A stretch of 64,000 nucleotides of DNA from Endomychus coccineus. Taxonomy: Eukaryota; Arthropoda; Insecta; Coleoptera; Endomychidae. The notes under the pieces were generated by a model. That model saw only the letters and a list, made by a program, of their open reading frames with translations. It was not told where the DNA came from and made no database searches. The position numbers and the translations under genes are program-made. The stretch covers positions 277,648,242 to 277,712,241 of the forward strand of contig OY294067.1 in assembly GCA_958510875.1 (NCBI GenBank), given 5' to 3'. Shown one piece after another: positions 10,801 to 21,182 of the stretch (positions are counted from its first letter, which is position 1; each line of letters opens with the position of its first letter).

Positions 10801-12714
10801 TCTAAATGTTATGTACTAATGTCATGTTCTAATTAAAGTAAATTTTTTTACCGTTTCATTGATGTTTATTTGGCTTCGAAAGGCAACCGATGTTTCGGTT
10901 TCTGCCAAAAAACCACATTAAAACAAAAAATATGGATTAACAAGAAAACCACTGGAAATAGGTATAGGGAATGTCATAGCAAATCGATGCAGAATCAAAT
11001 TCTGCATCCGACCATACAGTAAAATACAGGATGTCCCATTTGTAAAAACGAACTGTTTCAACTTTTAAAATGATGTAATTGGTCATTAAATATTGGATAC
11101 CCTGTATGCGATAAGTCAGTTGTCAATATGACATTCGAAAGAATCATTCCTGTGCTTCCGTCTACCCCAAAAACGCTTTCCACCAATCGAAATTGGTTAA
11201 AGGGCGCAATGCTCAAAACAGCGCTACATCTGTGAAAATTTTCAAAAAAATCAAGATATCTAAGAAAAAATTGAAAATAGGTATAGGGAAACCTGATGGA
11301 ATCCACTATGAAATTTTCTCAGGAATCTAAAAACGAAATAATATACCGGGTGTTCCATTTAAAATAAGGAAGGTAATGGTGACTTCCGGTGTAACCGGAA
11401 GTAGTATGATCTTGAAAATATCTGTATCCAACTAGGAGATGAGCTTACCTGAAATACGAACATCTTAGGGATATGAGTTATCATCTTGCAGGCGGCGAAT
11501 TTCTTCCATAACTCATCTGCTTTGTAGCATTGATCATAAGCTTCTAAGTCATTTGATGCACCTCCGTTCGTTAGAACAAATACTATTATCGAGTTAACTT
11601 GAGAGAGGTCTTCTGCTAGAACTGTAGACAAAAAAGTTGAATATTGTGGAAAAGAATCTTTTTCATTTTTCAGTTTTAGTGTATGCTTCCAAGAACACTT
11701 GAGACGTTTACCACTTTAAAAACCTGCTGAGCAAGGAAAATAACTCCAATAACCATAAATGCTCCAAATCTTTGTTATATACATTTTTGATAAAAAGGGC
11801 ATTCTACTCGGTAGAAGAGTTTCTTTAAAGTTGAAAATGCTCACAGTTTCATATTTCCTTTTGTTTTTATAATATTTTTAAATTTTTCATAACCTGTTTG
11901 TGGTACATAAGTTCTACAAAAGCCTCAATGCAAAAAATGCTAATGTATTATTGAATGTTTAACTTAATTTAGATGTTTATCACAAATATAAATGTATGAA
12001 TGTCAGGTAGATGATTTTATTCATCCCGATCTTTCACTCATATGAGCTGTATGACTAGTCTAATATGTTAGGTACATCTGTCTATTAACACCTGTTATAA
12101 CATATTTTGTATAGCTACTTCAATAGATGAATAAATATATTCCTATTTCTATAACATATTAACTAAACTCCTGTGGTGCGTATCCCTCACTCTGAACCAT
12201 CTGAAAAGGAAGATTAGTAATGGGAAAAGTAACCTTTTAATCGTAGAACTGGGGTGCCACAGGGCATAATTAGTGGGAACATCATAATTTCTTATATACC
12301 CATATAAAGGATTCAAAGAGTGGCTCGACTGTAATGTACCATCACACAATGTGACGGGGTAAGTATAGTCAAGCAACCATCAGAATCTTTCTACTTACTC
12401 TTATCAACTTCATCAAATATTTCTTGTTTGGTTCTGTCTAAGAATAGGAATCTCTCTTCAATGTTGAATCCCAGTCTTGAGAAACAAGTAATTATTGTTT
12501 CGACATCACGTTTTGTTCCGACACGCTTGTTCAGATGATAATTCTCATACTTTTCTTGATTGAATATGATGACCAATCCTGGCTCAGAGCCTTGTCGCTC
12601 AAATTCCAATTCATCCTGTCTGTATGATTTATTCTCTTCGAACTTTTTCTCTTTGAACTTATCACTCTTCTCTGGATTACAGATAATAAGAAAACTATTA
12701 ATGTTAAATGACAT
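7895..12714 (-). CDS. Caspase-like cysteine protease, four exons, His to Asn at the active site
   Basis: Exons 12714-12399, 11621-11449, 8586-8460 and 8313-7895 have GT..AG borders (donors GTAAGT, GTAAGC, GTAAAA) and sum to 1035 bases, exactly 344 codons plus stop. Exon 1 gives the large-subunit start with the S1-pocket block KRVGTKRDV. Exon 2 gives FVLTNGG, where active caspases have SHG, so the catalytic His is Asn. The QACKG motif with the catalytic Cys is split between exons 2 and 3. Exons 3-4 give the small subunit: YSTLEG, VSFRN, GTWFIQELC, KQMPIFVSTLEKKFYL, then a coiled-coil-like tail. EQD-S in the linker could be a processing site (inference). No prodomain is seen. The true start may be an acceptor at 12671 rather than the Met at 12714. 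The last about 25 residues look transposon-derived. Caspases cut proteins after Asp; activity of this one is doubtful. Confidence 0.88.
8587..9051. other. Intron sequence
   Basis: Part of the second intron of the minus-strand caspase-like gene, with the acceptor TTCTGTAG at 8594-8587. Otherwise AT-rich and without recognised features. Confidence 0.6.
9052..9582 (-). CDS. Polinton/Maverick-associated-like ORF inside the caspase intron
   Basis: A 176-residue acidic frame. Its tail (MGLQYNSTLDKCFMGNQPIE) resembles the block found in uncharacterised proteins linked to Polinton/Maverick DNA transposons in arthropods. In those proteins a similar block precedes a GTPGLW-type motif, and that motif is missing here. 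The N-terminal part is helical and charged, with no enzyme motif. It is probably a C-truncated fragment of a transposon protein and not an exon of the caspase gene. The assignment rests on memory of the family pattern and needs a profile search. Confidence 0.45.
   Translation of the reverse strand: MSCEEKKYVPVKLGKAEHDAILDNVFKNVKSLEKIAKNTEIIKKNSLIKPESFVSTATQMESISIPNLVSEGQEFVYNPADTEGDVFAPEPTIHQIREEFRILKRNNSVAIKEPLAQYYLEGFLLDDDVKSYDDKMGLQYNSTLDKCFMGNQPIEIDNENDDELEINLNLINCFLA
9779..11430. mobile_element. Fold-back transposon with about 500-bp inverted arms and Tc1/mariner-type transposase remnant
   Basis: The left arm (about 9779-10278) and right arm (about 10922-11430) are inverted copies, matching through blocks such as the gattctgcatcgatttgc segment and the ttccatttaaaataaggaag end. 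The centre carries the C-terminal part of a DDE transposase. The right arm ends about 20 bases from the caspase exon at 11449. The long arms suggest a fold-back or arm-extended derivative of an autonomous element. Confidence 0.8.
10178..10739 (+). pseudogene. Tc1/mariner-superfamily transposase, C-terminal part
   Basis: Two plus-strand frames (10178-10477 and 10523-10735) form one DDE catalytic core. The second catalytic Asp is in WYQLDGAPAHS and the final block is PPRSPDLTPLDFYLWG. The frame is broken between them near 10478. The first catalytic Asp region and the DNA-binding domain are missing. An N-terminal fragment probably of the same family, with its HTH region, lies at 50811-51135. Confidence 0.85.
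11640..12398. other. First intron of the caspase-like gene
   Basis: Bounded by the donor at 12398 and the acceptor CTACAG at 11627-11622. Near 12240-12270 the plus strand reads GVPQG-like sequence typical of a non-LTR reverse transcriptase, so a tiny retrotransposon scrap may lie here (weak). The rest is AT-rich. Confidence 0.5.
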
Positions 12715-13040
12715 GAATTTTTTTATTGGGAAGAGCTTATCTAACCAAACCGGATGTCTAATTTTTAATTTTTGTATTCAGCTGCTTCCTTGGAATTAAC
12801 TCATGGTATATTCAGAATTGTGAAAAATTTGATTAGGCAGAAAACGAACATCTTTTGAGCACATTATGAAAATATTCATCTATAAATAGTATTGACATTG
12901 AGTGACTGGAGTTAGCTGGTCGTTAGTTCGGTCCTGCACAGAACAGTCGGCTACACCCCATCCCTGCACAATAGACACCTTGTACGTGCTTTACTCGAAA
13001 TACCGAAAAAGCCGATAAAGCCTCATGCATGTGGGCTTAT
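12715..13040. other. Non-coding flank
   Basis: Upstream side of the minus-strand caspase-like gene. No prodomain exon, promoter motif or repeat could be identified with confidence. Confidence 0.35.
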
Positions 13041-13640
13041 ACCATATAAGGTTAGATAAGTTTGCTAAGCTATTATCAAAAGCAGTAATATTAAGAATAT
13101 TTTACCCTGGCATTTCGCCAGCCATAACAGTTGGCATCTTCAGAGCAGGCTTGAGGCTTGAACTGAAATTGATTCTTCTGGTTTCCGTAGTGGTATTCAT
13201 CATGGGAAAACAACCTTCGCGCTACACAGTTCACTGCCTTTTTTCCGGTGGTTAACTCCGTTCTGGTATCTGACCCTGCCTTTGTGTGATCATGTGTGAA
13301 TTGGAATATTCGAAGATGGGTTTCCAAATGTTGGGAAATATCCTGGAGTCACGGTTTAGATTATTTGGATGTTTTAGGATTTTCATCGCTTCAAGAATTT
13401 TTCGTTGATAGAAGTTTGGGGGTAGGGCTAGGATTTCAGTATTTTCGAAAAGTACATGACTATTATTAGTGTCAAATTTATGTTCCGAAAGTGCAGATCT
13501 ACTGGTGTCACAAAGCCTTACACAGCGCTCATGTTCTTTCACTCGAGTAGCTACTGTACGACCTGTTTCACCAATGTAGACCTCACCTTAAGAACAGGGA
13601 ATGCTATAAACACCTTCCAAATGGAGAGAAGGTATGGATC
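13041..13640 (-). pseudogene. Penelope-like element remnant (GIY-YIG region), minus strand
   Basis: The frame at 13542-13252 and its upstream extension read VYIGETGRTVATRVKEH (around 13600-13540) followed by the conserved C-terminal block KILKHPNNLNRDS. A stop interrupts the Cys-pair segment. Terminal-repeat sequence with a CTGAAGA...GCGAAA hammerhead-like core lies at about 13110-13150. The RT part is absent. Confidence 0.8.
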
Positions 13641-13699
13641 TTTGATATAACTGAATATAAGAGATCGAATTTTCAAAATCCTCAAGAATCATGATATTT

Positions 13700-14500
13700 C
13701 TACTCGAATTCCACACTTCCAAAACTATCTCAGATTCACAAATCTATTAAAGATCCTCTTCCTCATCTTCATTTTCAAGGTGCTTATAGAATTCCCTATT
13801 CTTGCTGTAAAGTCTACATTGGTGAAACAGGTCGTACAGTAGCTACTCGTGTGAAAGAATATAAGCGCTGTACAGGGGTTCGTGACACCATTGGATCTTC
13901 ACTTGTAGAACACAAGTTTGACAATATTCATTAAATCCTTTTCGAAAATACTAAAATTCTATCCCGACCTACAATATTCCATCAGCGAAACATTCTCGAA
14001 ACGATAGGAATGCTAAAACATCCAAATAATCTAAACCGTGACTCAAGATATTATCTTACCCACATTTGGAAACCCATCCTGGAAAATTCCACTTCGTACA
14101 TGATCATACAACGACAGGGTCAGGTGCCAGAACGGAGTTGACCACCGGAATAAAGGCATCAAGCTGTGCAATTGTGATTTTTCAAGATTAGCTATCGGCG
14201 GAAGTCTACTATTCAAGATTTCGATTGTTTTATTTTCAAATATTTCCAAGCCCCAATATTCTATCAACGAAAAATGTTTGAAACGATAAAAATCCTAAAA
14301 TATCCAAATAATCTAAACCGTCACTCAAGATTTCAACCTTCCCAACATTTGGAAACCCATTCTCGAAAATTCCACTTTTCACATGATCACACAACAATGG
14401 TTGGCGAACCGTCGACATCAACTCGTGCTTTTGTGACGCAGAATGCATACGAAAGCAAAGAATTTTCAAGAATATTTCACACATGAGAATCATGCTATGT
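13700..14500 (+). pseudogene. Penelope-like element remnants (GIY-YIG region), plus strand
   Basis: Around 13780-14140 the plus strand reads KVYIGETGRTVATRVKEY, then GMLKHPNNLNRDS, matching the opposite-strand remnant at 13.0-13.6 kb. A partial second copy of the tail follows at 14270-14400 (KILKYPNNLNRHS). The two remnants diverge from a common junction near 13.65 kb. Stops and frame changes make them inactive. Confidence 0.8.
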
Positions 14501-14890
14501 TAGCATGTATATGGGTTCCTATTTTAGCTAGTTCATTGGTGACTCCAATGATGTATTCTTCATCCAGAAGAAAATCTGGCGAATTGAGATTTATCACTGA
14601 GCATCAGGCCAAGATAAATGTGTTGAGCATCTCAAGACAGATACGACTAGTCAAATTTTATTTCCATTCTATGTTTGGTTCATCCTAGTAATATTGAACA
14701 TCCTGCATATATGAAATAATTTCAAAATGCATGCTGCTAAAACATCGACACCATGTTCTTGATAGACCACCCCATGACATAGAGTATAATTATCGTTTTA
14801 GCTGTTTCTATTTAAACTTCAGAAACGACATCGCGACTGCGGAACCGACCCTTTAACTGTTTCTTCAGGCATTAGTAGTTTCTTTGTATA
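14501..14890. other. Non-coding stretch
   Basis: No recognised gene or repeat. Confidence 0.35.
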
Positions 14891-14894
14891 CAAT

Positions 14895-15325
14895 ATTCAT
14901 ATATAATACCACAAGAGCTTCAAAATTATCGGGTATTTCCAGATAGGTTCGTTGCAAACAAATGAAGGAGTCAAGTTTTTCAGGTTAAAAAATCACGAGC
15001 GCAAAGCGCGAGTGATTTTTCCTGAAAAACTTGACGACTTTATTTGTTTGCAGGGAACCTTGAGGGAAATGCCAGATAATTTTGAAGCTCGTGTGGTATT
15101 CGGGGGATTATTTTTCCGTCCCAAATGAACATTTCCTTTGACTTTTTTATCGATGGTGGACAGAATTCAACCTGTCAGTTTGAAGTTTTATATATAGCAA
15201 CTACCAGAGAAAATATTCAAAAAATATTCAGTATAATTCCATGTAGGTTGTACCACGTGACGTCGAATGGTGCAATTCTATTGGTCGATATTTGGGTCGG
15301 AAAAATAATCTATAATACACTATCC
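14895..15325 (-). repeat. Hairpin-centred dispersed repeat, copy A
   Basis: Reverse complement of sequence at about 54895-55385, including the central palindrome around gcgcaaagcgcgagtg at 15000-15015. It has the look of a non-autonomous element. The other two copies form a tandem pair at 54.9-55.75 kb. Confidence 0.85.
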
Positions 15326-15800
15326 ACACATATACACACATACTTTGGCTACGTGAATAACTAAGTCTAATTTACCTTCTCATACAAACTTGGTGTGCTT
15401 CAATCAATCCCAAAAAGAGGAAAGAAAACTCTTCCCATTGCACAACTAAGACTTCCTAGACGGAGATCCCGCGAAAATCTCCGTAAGTATTCGAAAATAG
15501 GGCATTTCGAAAATATCCAATTTTGATATAATTTGATTTTGCTTCCGTATCACTAATAACAAATTTGGTTATCCTATTCATTATAATTTTGTCCTCAATG
15601 GACATATTTACTTAGAGGGGGAGGGAGAGGGCTGTTGTCAAATGCTCAAATTAAGAAAATAGAACGATTTCTTCCTGCTAGACTTCGTTTTTCTATAGAA
15701 TGGTTGTGAAACCTTTTGTTCAGTGAGGTACATATTCCACATATAATATTATGATTTAGTAAATTGGAATTATTTTGTCACACTATTGGGCAGCCCATTG
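15326..15800. other. Non-coding stretch
   Basis: Between 15410 and 15482 a short open stretch (IAQLRLPRRRSRENLR) ends at a good donor (gtaagtatt). It could be an orphan exon, but nothing else supports it. Confidence 0.3.
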
Positions 15801-15804
15801 TTAA

Positions 15805-16030
15805 GAAAGTTCCCCCCACGTTGGGCGCCTATTATTATGAATTCCTGGTTTTATTATGCTTTTTACGGCTCCACGTTTGGATGCCAATTGTAATGGATTG
15901 CAATTAAATCTCGAGCACAACCCACGTCGTTCCACGTCCAACCTAGAATGTTTTGTTGAGTGTGAAGGGGTAATAACCTCCAATGTGTAAATTTTATGAA
16001 GGAATAGATCAATTTAATTATTAAATCATA
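15805..16030 (-). repeat. LTR end with tRNA-Lys-type primer-binding site
   Basis: Read on the minus strand, 15822-15806 is GGCGCCCAACGTGGGGG. This matches the classic primer site complementary to the 3' end of tRNA-Lys used by many retroelements. The LTR should then occupy the bases just to the right (from about 15825 up), while the body expected to the left is not recognised. It is probably a deleted LTR retrotransposon; the outer LTR border is uncertain. Confidence 0.6.
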
Positions 16031-17455
16031 ATCAACTTCAAGTCAGTGAAACTCAATAAATAAAATTAGTGAAATTCTTATTGTGTAAAAAAGGGGAAAA
16101 GTATTTCCATATTAAAGTGTAGCAGGAATTTCATCATTTCACAACAAGACACAACAATCGAATTGTCAAAAAAAGAAATAGTAAAGTTAGCTTTGTTTCG
16201 TACCTTTTTTTTTAAATGTATCCAATCGAATACACAAATATCTTTGCGCTAAATGTACTAGATAGAATTATCATGCCTAAGTTCAAATGATTCTCAAATA
16301 CATTACTAATAGGAATTGTTGAACTACAGGTATTCATGAAGATGTTATAAGATGCTGAATGAGTGTGAGTTGACGGTTTTGACTAGAACCTAAAGGTCAA
16401 AACAGCTGTCAAACTTTCACCTGCTTTGTTCAGATGCTTTTATCATACAGTTTTATTCTTGAATAATAATAATATGCTTAAAACTCACCAATTTCTAAAG
16501 AGTGTTTTTTGGCAGGTATAGCAAACGGCGTACTGTGATGAAAAGGAGACGTATCTGTCACCGATTTCATGGTATTTGCAGTTCTGGTGAACACATTAAA
16601 CTGAACCTCGCTAACTGATTAAATTTATTTTTATCAAGAGATTATATTGAAGGATATCCATTTGTTATTGTTATGTGCGTTATCTGATAGCTATGTAATA
16701 TACGATTAAATAGAGGCATCAAGAAAAATCGTTGTGGAACAAAGCCATGATGTGCCTCAACTATTTAGTGGAATTGAGTAATATGGTGAAATCTTAAGAA
16801 AGCGTAGTTTTGAAATCATTGCTCTATGAGATCTTCGAGGCTTTTACCCGATTTGGACCTGATATCCATGACAGAATGTCTAACCAAAGGTGATCTCCAA
16901 AAAAAAAATTGTACAACTACTCCCCTTGAAGAATTGGAGAAGGAATTGTAATCGTTCAAAAAATAGTTACTGCTTCATAACTTTATGTTGGTACAATATG
17001 TTCAGTGAAAAATGGGCAATATATGTACTTCAGGAACAGCTTCCTTTCATGAAAATAAGGTGATTCAAATCAACTAGTCCCAGTACAATTTTCCATCCAA
17101 GAGGTTAAATATAAAAGAATGAAAAAAATTTTACACCGGAATTTGTTAACTTTCTTAGATAATGGTAGTCAAATTTTGTGAAAAAGTTCTTATGCTGGTA
17201 AATACGAATATCTATTAGTTTCTTGCGTTAAATCTAGCAGGCATTATGAGCGCATCTGCCACTGTCTCATCCCCTTTAGATGTTTTGTAGAAGATAGGGA
17301 TTGTTGAAAAGTGATTTAACAACATTAGTCTTTTTGCTTGAGAAAAGGTACACTTGATGCATGTCGGTGCTGCTAAAGTGCGTCATTTTAGAGATTACGG
17401 AGTTTAAAGTTAATGCTAACATGTATGAAATACAATAATTTGTTAAATTAGTTTC
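16031..17455. other. Non-coding stretch
   Basis: AT-rich with many stops. Around 16375-16420 a short inverted pair (gttttgac/gtcaaaac) is seen. No gene is recognised. Confidence 0.4.
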
Positions 17456-17457
17456 AA

Positions 17458-17650
17458 TTATAAATTAAGTTCTGCATTTTTCAATATTTTGACTACATCA
17501 GAGGAAAACCTATAATGTTCGAGGAACATCGTGTGAGTCAGCGGGAGAAGATCCACAACTTCGCCGATAGAAAGGAGTTTGGCAGGTCTCGAGCTTGACA
17601 ATGAAGTGGCGACTAGCCTGAGCTTCTCTATTCCGCCTACCTGGAATCTC
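17458..17650 (-). pseudogene. R1/Jockey-type element, 3' fragment
   Basis: The minus-strand reading matches the plus-strand sequence at about 43890-43960, sharing the tcaagctcgagacctg stretch. It is the C-terminal end of the same retrotransposon family, in the opposite orientation to the fragment at 17.94 kb. Confidence 0.7.
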
Positions 17651-17939
17651 TCGTGGTGGAATAATAGACGAGATTTATGTAGAACACTAACCATGCAAAT
17701 ATCTATATATAAATATATACTAGAAAGTCGGTTAGTACGCTGCACATATGCCAAAAGAGTCAAGATGGAGTGAGTAAGTGAGCCGAAAATGAAATTAGTG
17801 AAAATCAAACTATCTTATTTATTTCATTCGCTCATTCTACAGTTCGCTACGCTTACTCCGTTTCAAGTAAAATAGTCCGTTCGCTACGATCACTCCGTCA
17901 TTCGCATAAGCTTCCTTCAAGGGATAACAGAGCCAGGAT

Positions 17940-18345
17940 TGGATTAGTGATTCTTCTAAATGGCGAGCACACCAAGTCTCCGGAGGAGACACTGAGACTC
18001 ATAATGTCGGTTCATTTTCCTGGCTCCGGAGACAGAGCTCTGACAATCGAAAGAGTCGATGGATAGAGTGACCGCGGCAATTGCTGACTTTCGTCTGTCC
18101 TCCGACATTGTCAATTATGACAAGGTGAAGTGGGCCATATCCGAGTACGCACCGTATAAATCATCAGGCGAAGATGGAATCTTCCCGTCTCACCTACAAG
18201 AGGGTTTAGCTATTGGTTATAATATTCGGATTTTGTATTGCTACAGCCATTATTTCAAAGTTATGACGGGCAGTGAAAGTTGGGTTCATTCCAAAGGCGA
18301 GAAAAACTAATTATGCCCAAATGTTTGATGAAACCCAATTTACGT
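17940..18345 (+). pseudogene. R1/Jockey-type element, fragment just before the RT core
   Basis: The plus-strand frame reads EHTKSPEETLRLIMSVHFPG, then YAPYKSSGEDGIFPSHLQEG. These are the conserved linker and first RT block of R1/Jockey-type ORF2. In-frame stops are present. 42228-42480 is a second copy of this part that lacks about 75 bases. Confidence 0.85.
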
Positions 18346-19800
18346 CTTAAGTAATTATTTAAGAAAATGGAAAATTTTTGAAAAAGCTAAGTCGTTTTTT
18401 CCGAAATTATACATTCTATACCTTTTCGAGCATATTGATAATACCCCAAATGAGAGAAATTACAGGTGGATTTTGCTCAAATCGACAATGATGCCATTCA
18501 TTTTGGTTTTATGTTTGAATAGTGCATGTGACTGTATTTATTCTGGTCATAGCTCAACTCCTTTATCACACTCTTCGACACGAAGTCAGACAAGTAGGTA
18601 TATTGTATTTAATCAACCTATTCCTAAAATCGTTAAGCAAAGTCCTAGAGCGAAAATGGTTACGTCATAGTATTTTTCATCGAATTTTGAGCTTCTTTGA
18701 GCCTGTCTGGATATCCGTCACGAAATATTGTCCCCTTGACAACTCAAAAGCGAAAGGTCCTATAATAATCAAATTCTAACATAGAATCGTTTGCTATTTG
18801 TTTTCAAACCGTATTGTTTGTCAAAAAAATCATTAAATAGGTACACCTTCTTCTGTGAGGTTGAAAAAAAAATCCCAAAGTATTAATTAAATCAATTCTA
18901 AACTTTCACATTAAATTGAAGTAGATTTGAAGCTGCTTTCAGTCAAATTTGAACAGAATCATTCAACAAATACAACAATTAAAACAATTGTTGAAGTACA
19001 CTTGAATATAACATCGTACATTAACAATATATAACCATATACCTGGCTCTTGCTCAGTAGACTCATGTTCGACTTCCAGAAGTGGAAAATCTGTTTTTGT
19101 ATATTTTCTCAAGAACCTCATTGATTTGAATATTATTTAGTTGTGTAAAGATAATAAAATGAATATCTTAATTGTTTCACTATCTTAACACAAATTCGAA
19201 AAGTCTTATAGAATGTGGAACAATTATATGAAAATCAGTTATCAAATCGATTGATTTGCGAAGAGTTACTTTGCCGTACACATTATTTATCTATTATACA
19301 AGCGGCAACACGTTTCTAGTTTTTCATTCTAGCGAGGGAAACAAAAATCTTTTCGAAAATCATTTCATGTAGTTTGTATGAAAAGAGTACTGCTCCGAGT
19401 ACTCTATGAATAAGCTTCTGGTTTGCAGTTATTCAACTTTGGATGCTTACATTTATATTTTCAGTAGAATAATCGCAAATATGACATTTAATTCAGCAAG
19501 ATTATGTATATTAGAAAGTCACTAATGAGTAAAAGCTGATTAAAACTGGTAGATACAAATATCACACTCCTTTTGAGAGCGGTCAATATTTGGAAGTACA
19601 GTTTGAAAGCTTTCCAAAGTATATAAATAAGAGTGTAAACTGTTATCAGTTTAATAATAATCTCCAAATAATTTACAAATAATTCATATCTGGGTCACAA
19701 AAAATAATCAAAAAGATGAATAAACATGCAAGTGGGTGAAAATATTTGCAATAATTTAATATTTCTTAACTTTTTTGTGAAAATTTTGGTCATTCCACAC
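18346..19800. other. Non-coding stretch
   Basis: No recognisable protein frame, RNA gene or repeat. Short Met-initiated frames (for example 18522-18779) have no family signature. Confidence 0.35.
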
Positions 19801-20530
19801 AGAACTGCCGTAGAATAACAAACGATGCCATCGAGAGATTCATATTACCAAGCGTCGGGGGTGAGTAAACGGCGGCAACGTCTTCAAAAGAGACCCTGCC
19901 AGTTCCATATTGCGTTCGTTCTCAAAGGAGGATAGCAGATGATGTCATCAGGACACCTGACACCTCCATATTTTGCCAGAGCGTTCTTGAAGGGGAATAA
20001 CAAACGTTGTTTTCGAAACGTTCTTATCATCTAGCGTATATATATATATATTCTGCATGCAGGAAAGATTCGAAAAGAAACGCGTGAACAATTGAATATT
20101 CATTATTCTATGTACATATAGAAATAAAAATCACTATCTATACTAGACGTCAACAGATGAAGTCTCCTTGAAGAACGCTCTGACAGAATATGGAGGTGGC
20201 AGGGACTCTAATGGAAATGTTGCCGCCATTACGCGCGGTAGTTTGAATCTTTCGATGGCGTCGTTAGTTATTCTTCCTTCAATTTTCTTTAGTTAACCCT
20301 CCCTGTGGCTCTTTGATTTAATTTTCTCGAAGGTTTTGTTAGTTATTCTCTTTCAAGGACACTGGAAAAATATGAAGGTGGCAGGTTGCAGAAAAAAACA
20401 GTTGCCGCCATCAACCAGCCCCCGACGCTCGGTAATACAGATCTCTCGATGGAATCGCTTGTTATCATCCTACAAGAACACTCTGGACGTAATATGGAGG
20501 TGGAAGAATTCCTGTTAGAAAAGTTGCTAT
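19800..20530. repeat. Complex repeat with direct and inverted sub-repeats
   Basis: A motif of the type aacgctctgacagaatatgg, followed by ggtggcagg and a later gccgccat, occurs about four times in both orientations (near 19815, 19960, 20170 and 20350-20500). A short TATA-rich spacer lies near 20037. No ORF. Its family is not recognised. Confidence 0.6.
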
Positions 20531-20723
20531 GTTAGATGCTAAGTAACTGGGTTATTTGGCCCCCTTTTTATACGATTTTATACGTATAAAATCGTATAAA
20601 AGAGGCGCCCATCTGACCATTTTACGTATATACATGTATATATATATATATAATGTGTAGAACTGGATTCTCGGGTATTGATCCGCGTTGTGTGGTTTCG
20701 GTCCTCAAAAGGACCAATTTCAC

Positions 20724-20757
20724 GACGTTTCGGCAAAGTCGCATTTGCCATCTTCAG
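20724..20757 (-). ncRNA. Hammerhead-ribozyme motif in Penelope terminal repeat
   Basis: The minus strand reads CTGAAGA, a perfect six-pair stem II (GGCAAA/TTTGCC with a six-base loop), GAAA and then CGTC. These are the hammerhead core plus the minimal stem III typical of Penelope-like elements. GTGA after the core pairs with TCAC before it as stem I. Confidence 0.75.
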
Positions 20758-21132
20758 GTGATTCGACCGTAGAGTCTGGAAAATCTAGGCGAACTGACGC
20801 TTACTTGGAGGGACAGGTATTTATATCCCCCGTTATGCTTGACCTTTGGACTTTCGAACTATTTCACGCTTGGTTGATTTCTACGTGTTTGGCTCCGAGT
20901 GACACGTTTGGATGACGTCATTGCGACGCTCGAATCAGCCGGAAAGTTTCCGTGACCTGTTGCACGTGCAATAGATACCTCGTTCTCTCTTGTTTTTGGT
21001 TGTATCTTCCGACTTTCTATATATTTATATATATGTTTCTTCTTAGGTTCTCGCGGACGTAATGTGTAGAACTGGATTCTCGGGTATTGATCCGCGTTGT
21101 GTGGTTTCGGTCCTCAAAAGGACCAATTTCAC

Positions 21133-21166
21133 GACGTTTCGGCAAAGTCGCACCCGCCATCCTCAG
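21133..21166 (-). ncRNA. Hammerhead-ribozyme motif, altered stem II
   Basis: Same core arrangement on the minus strand (CTGAGGA ... GAAACGTC), but stem II is weakened to GGC/GCC pairs because the 5' strand reads GGCGGG. Confidence 0.6.
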
Positions 21167-21182
21167 GTGATTCGACCGCAGA

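Larger units (their letters stand above)
20655..21182 (-). repeat. Penelope-like terminal repeats, two minus-oriented copies
   Basis: 20655-21055 and 21060-21182 both begin with the tgtagaactggattctcggg stretch and hold the cgacgtttcggc motif. They are reverse complements of the terminal repeats right of the element at 23960-24560. The copies flank the ORF in inverted orientation, a known arrangement for Penelope-like elements. Confidence 0.9.

Noticed and set aside
12005..12040. Plus-strand resemblance to the possible death-effector exon (DFIHPDL)
   Set aside because: Too short, opposite strand to the gene there, and no flanking similarity.
12149..12376. 75-codon minus-strand frame between caspase exons 1 and 2
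   Set aside because: It lies in the intron, includes a retrotransposon-like scrap on the other strand, and joins neither exon in phase.
15801..15983. 60-codon minus-strand frame ending in PTWGELS
   Set aside because: It overlaps the LTR end and primer site, so it is better read as non-coding retroelement sequence.
18473..18779. Two overlapping frames that could be small secreted or membrane proteins
   Set aside because: No clear signal peptide context, no splice support and no similarity recognised.
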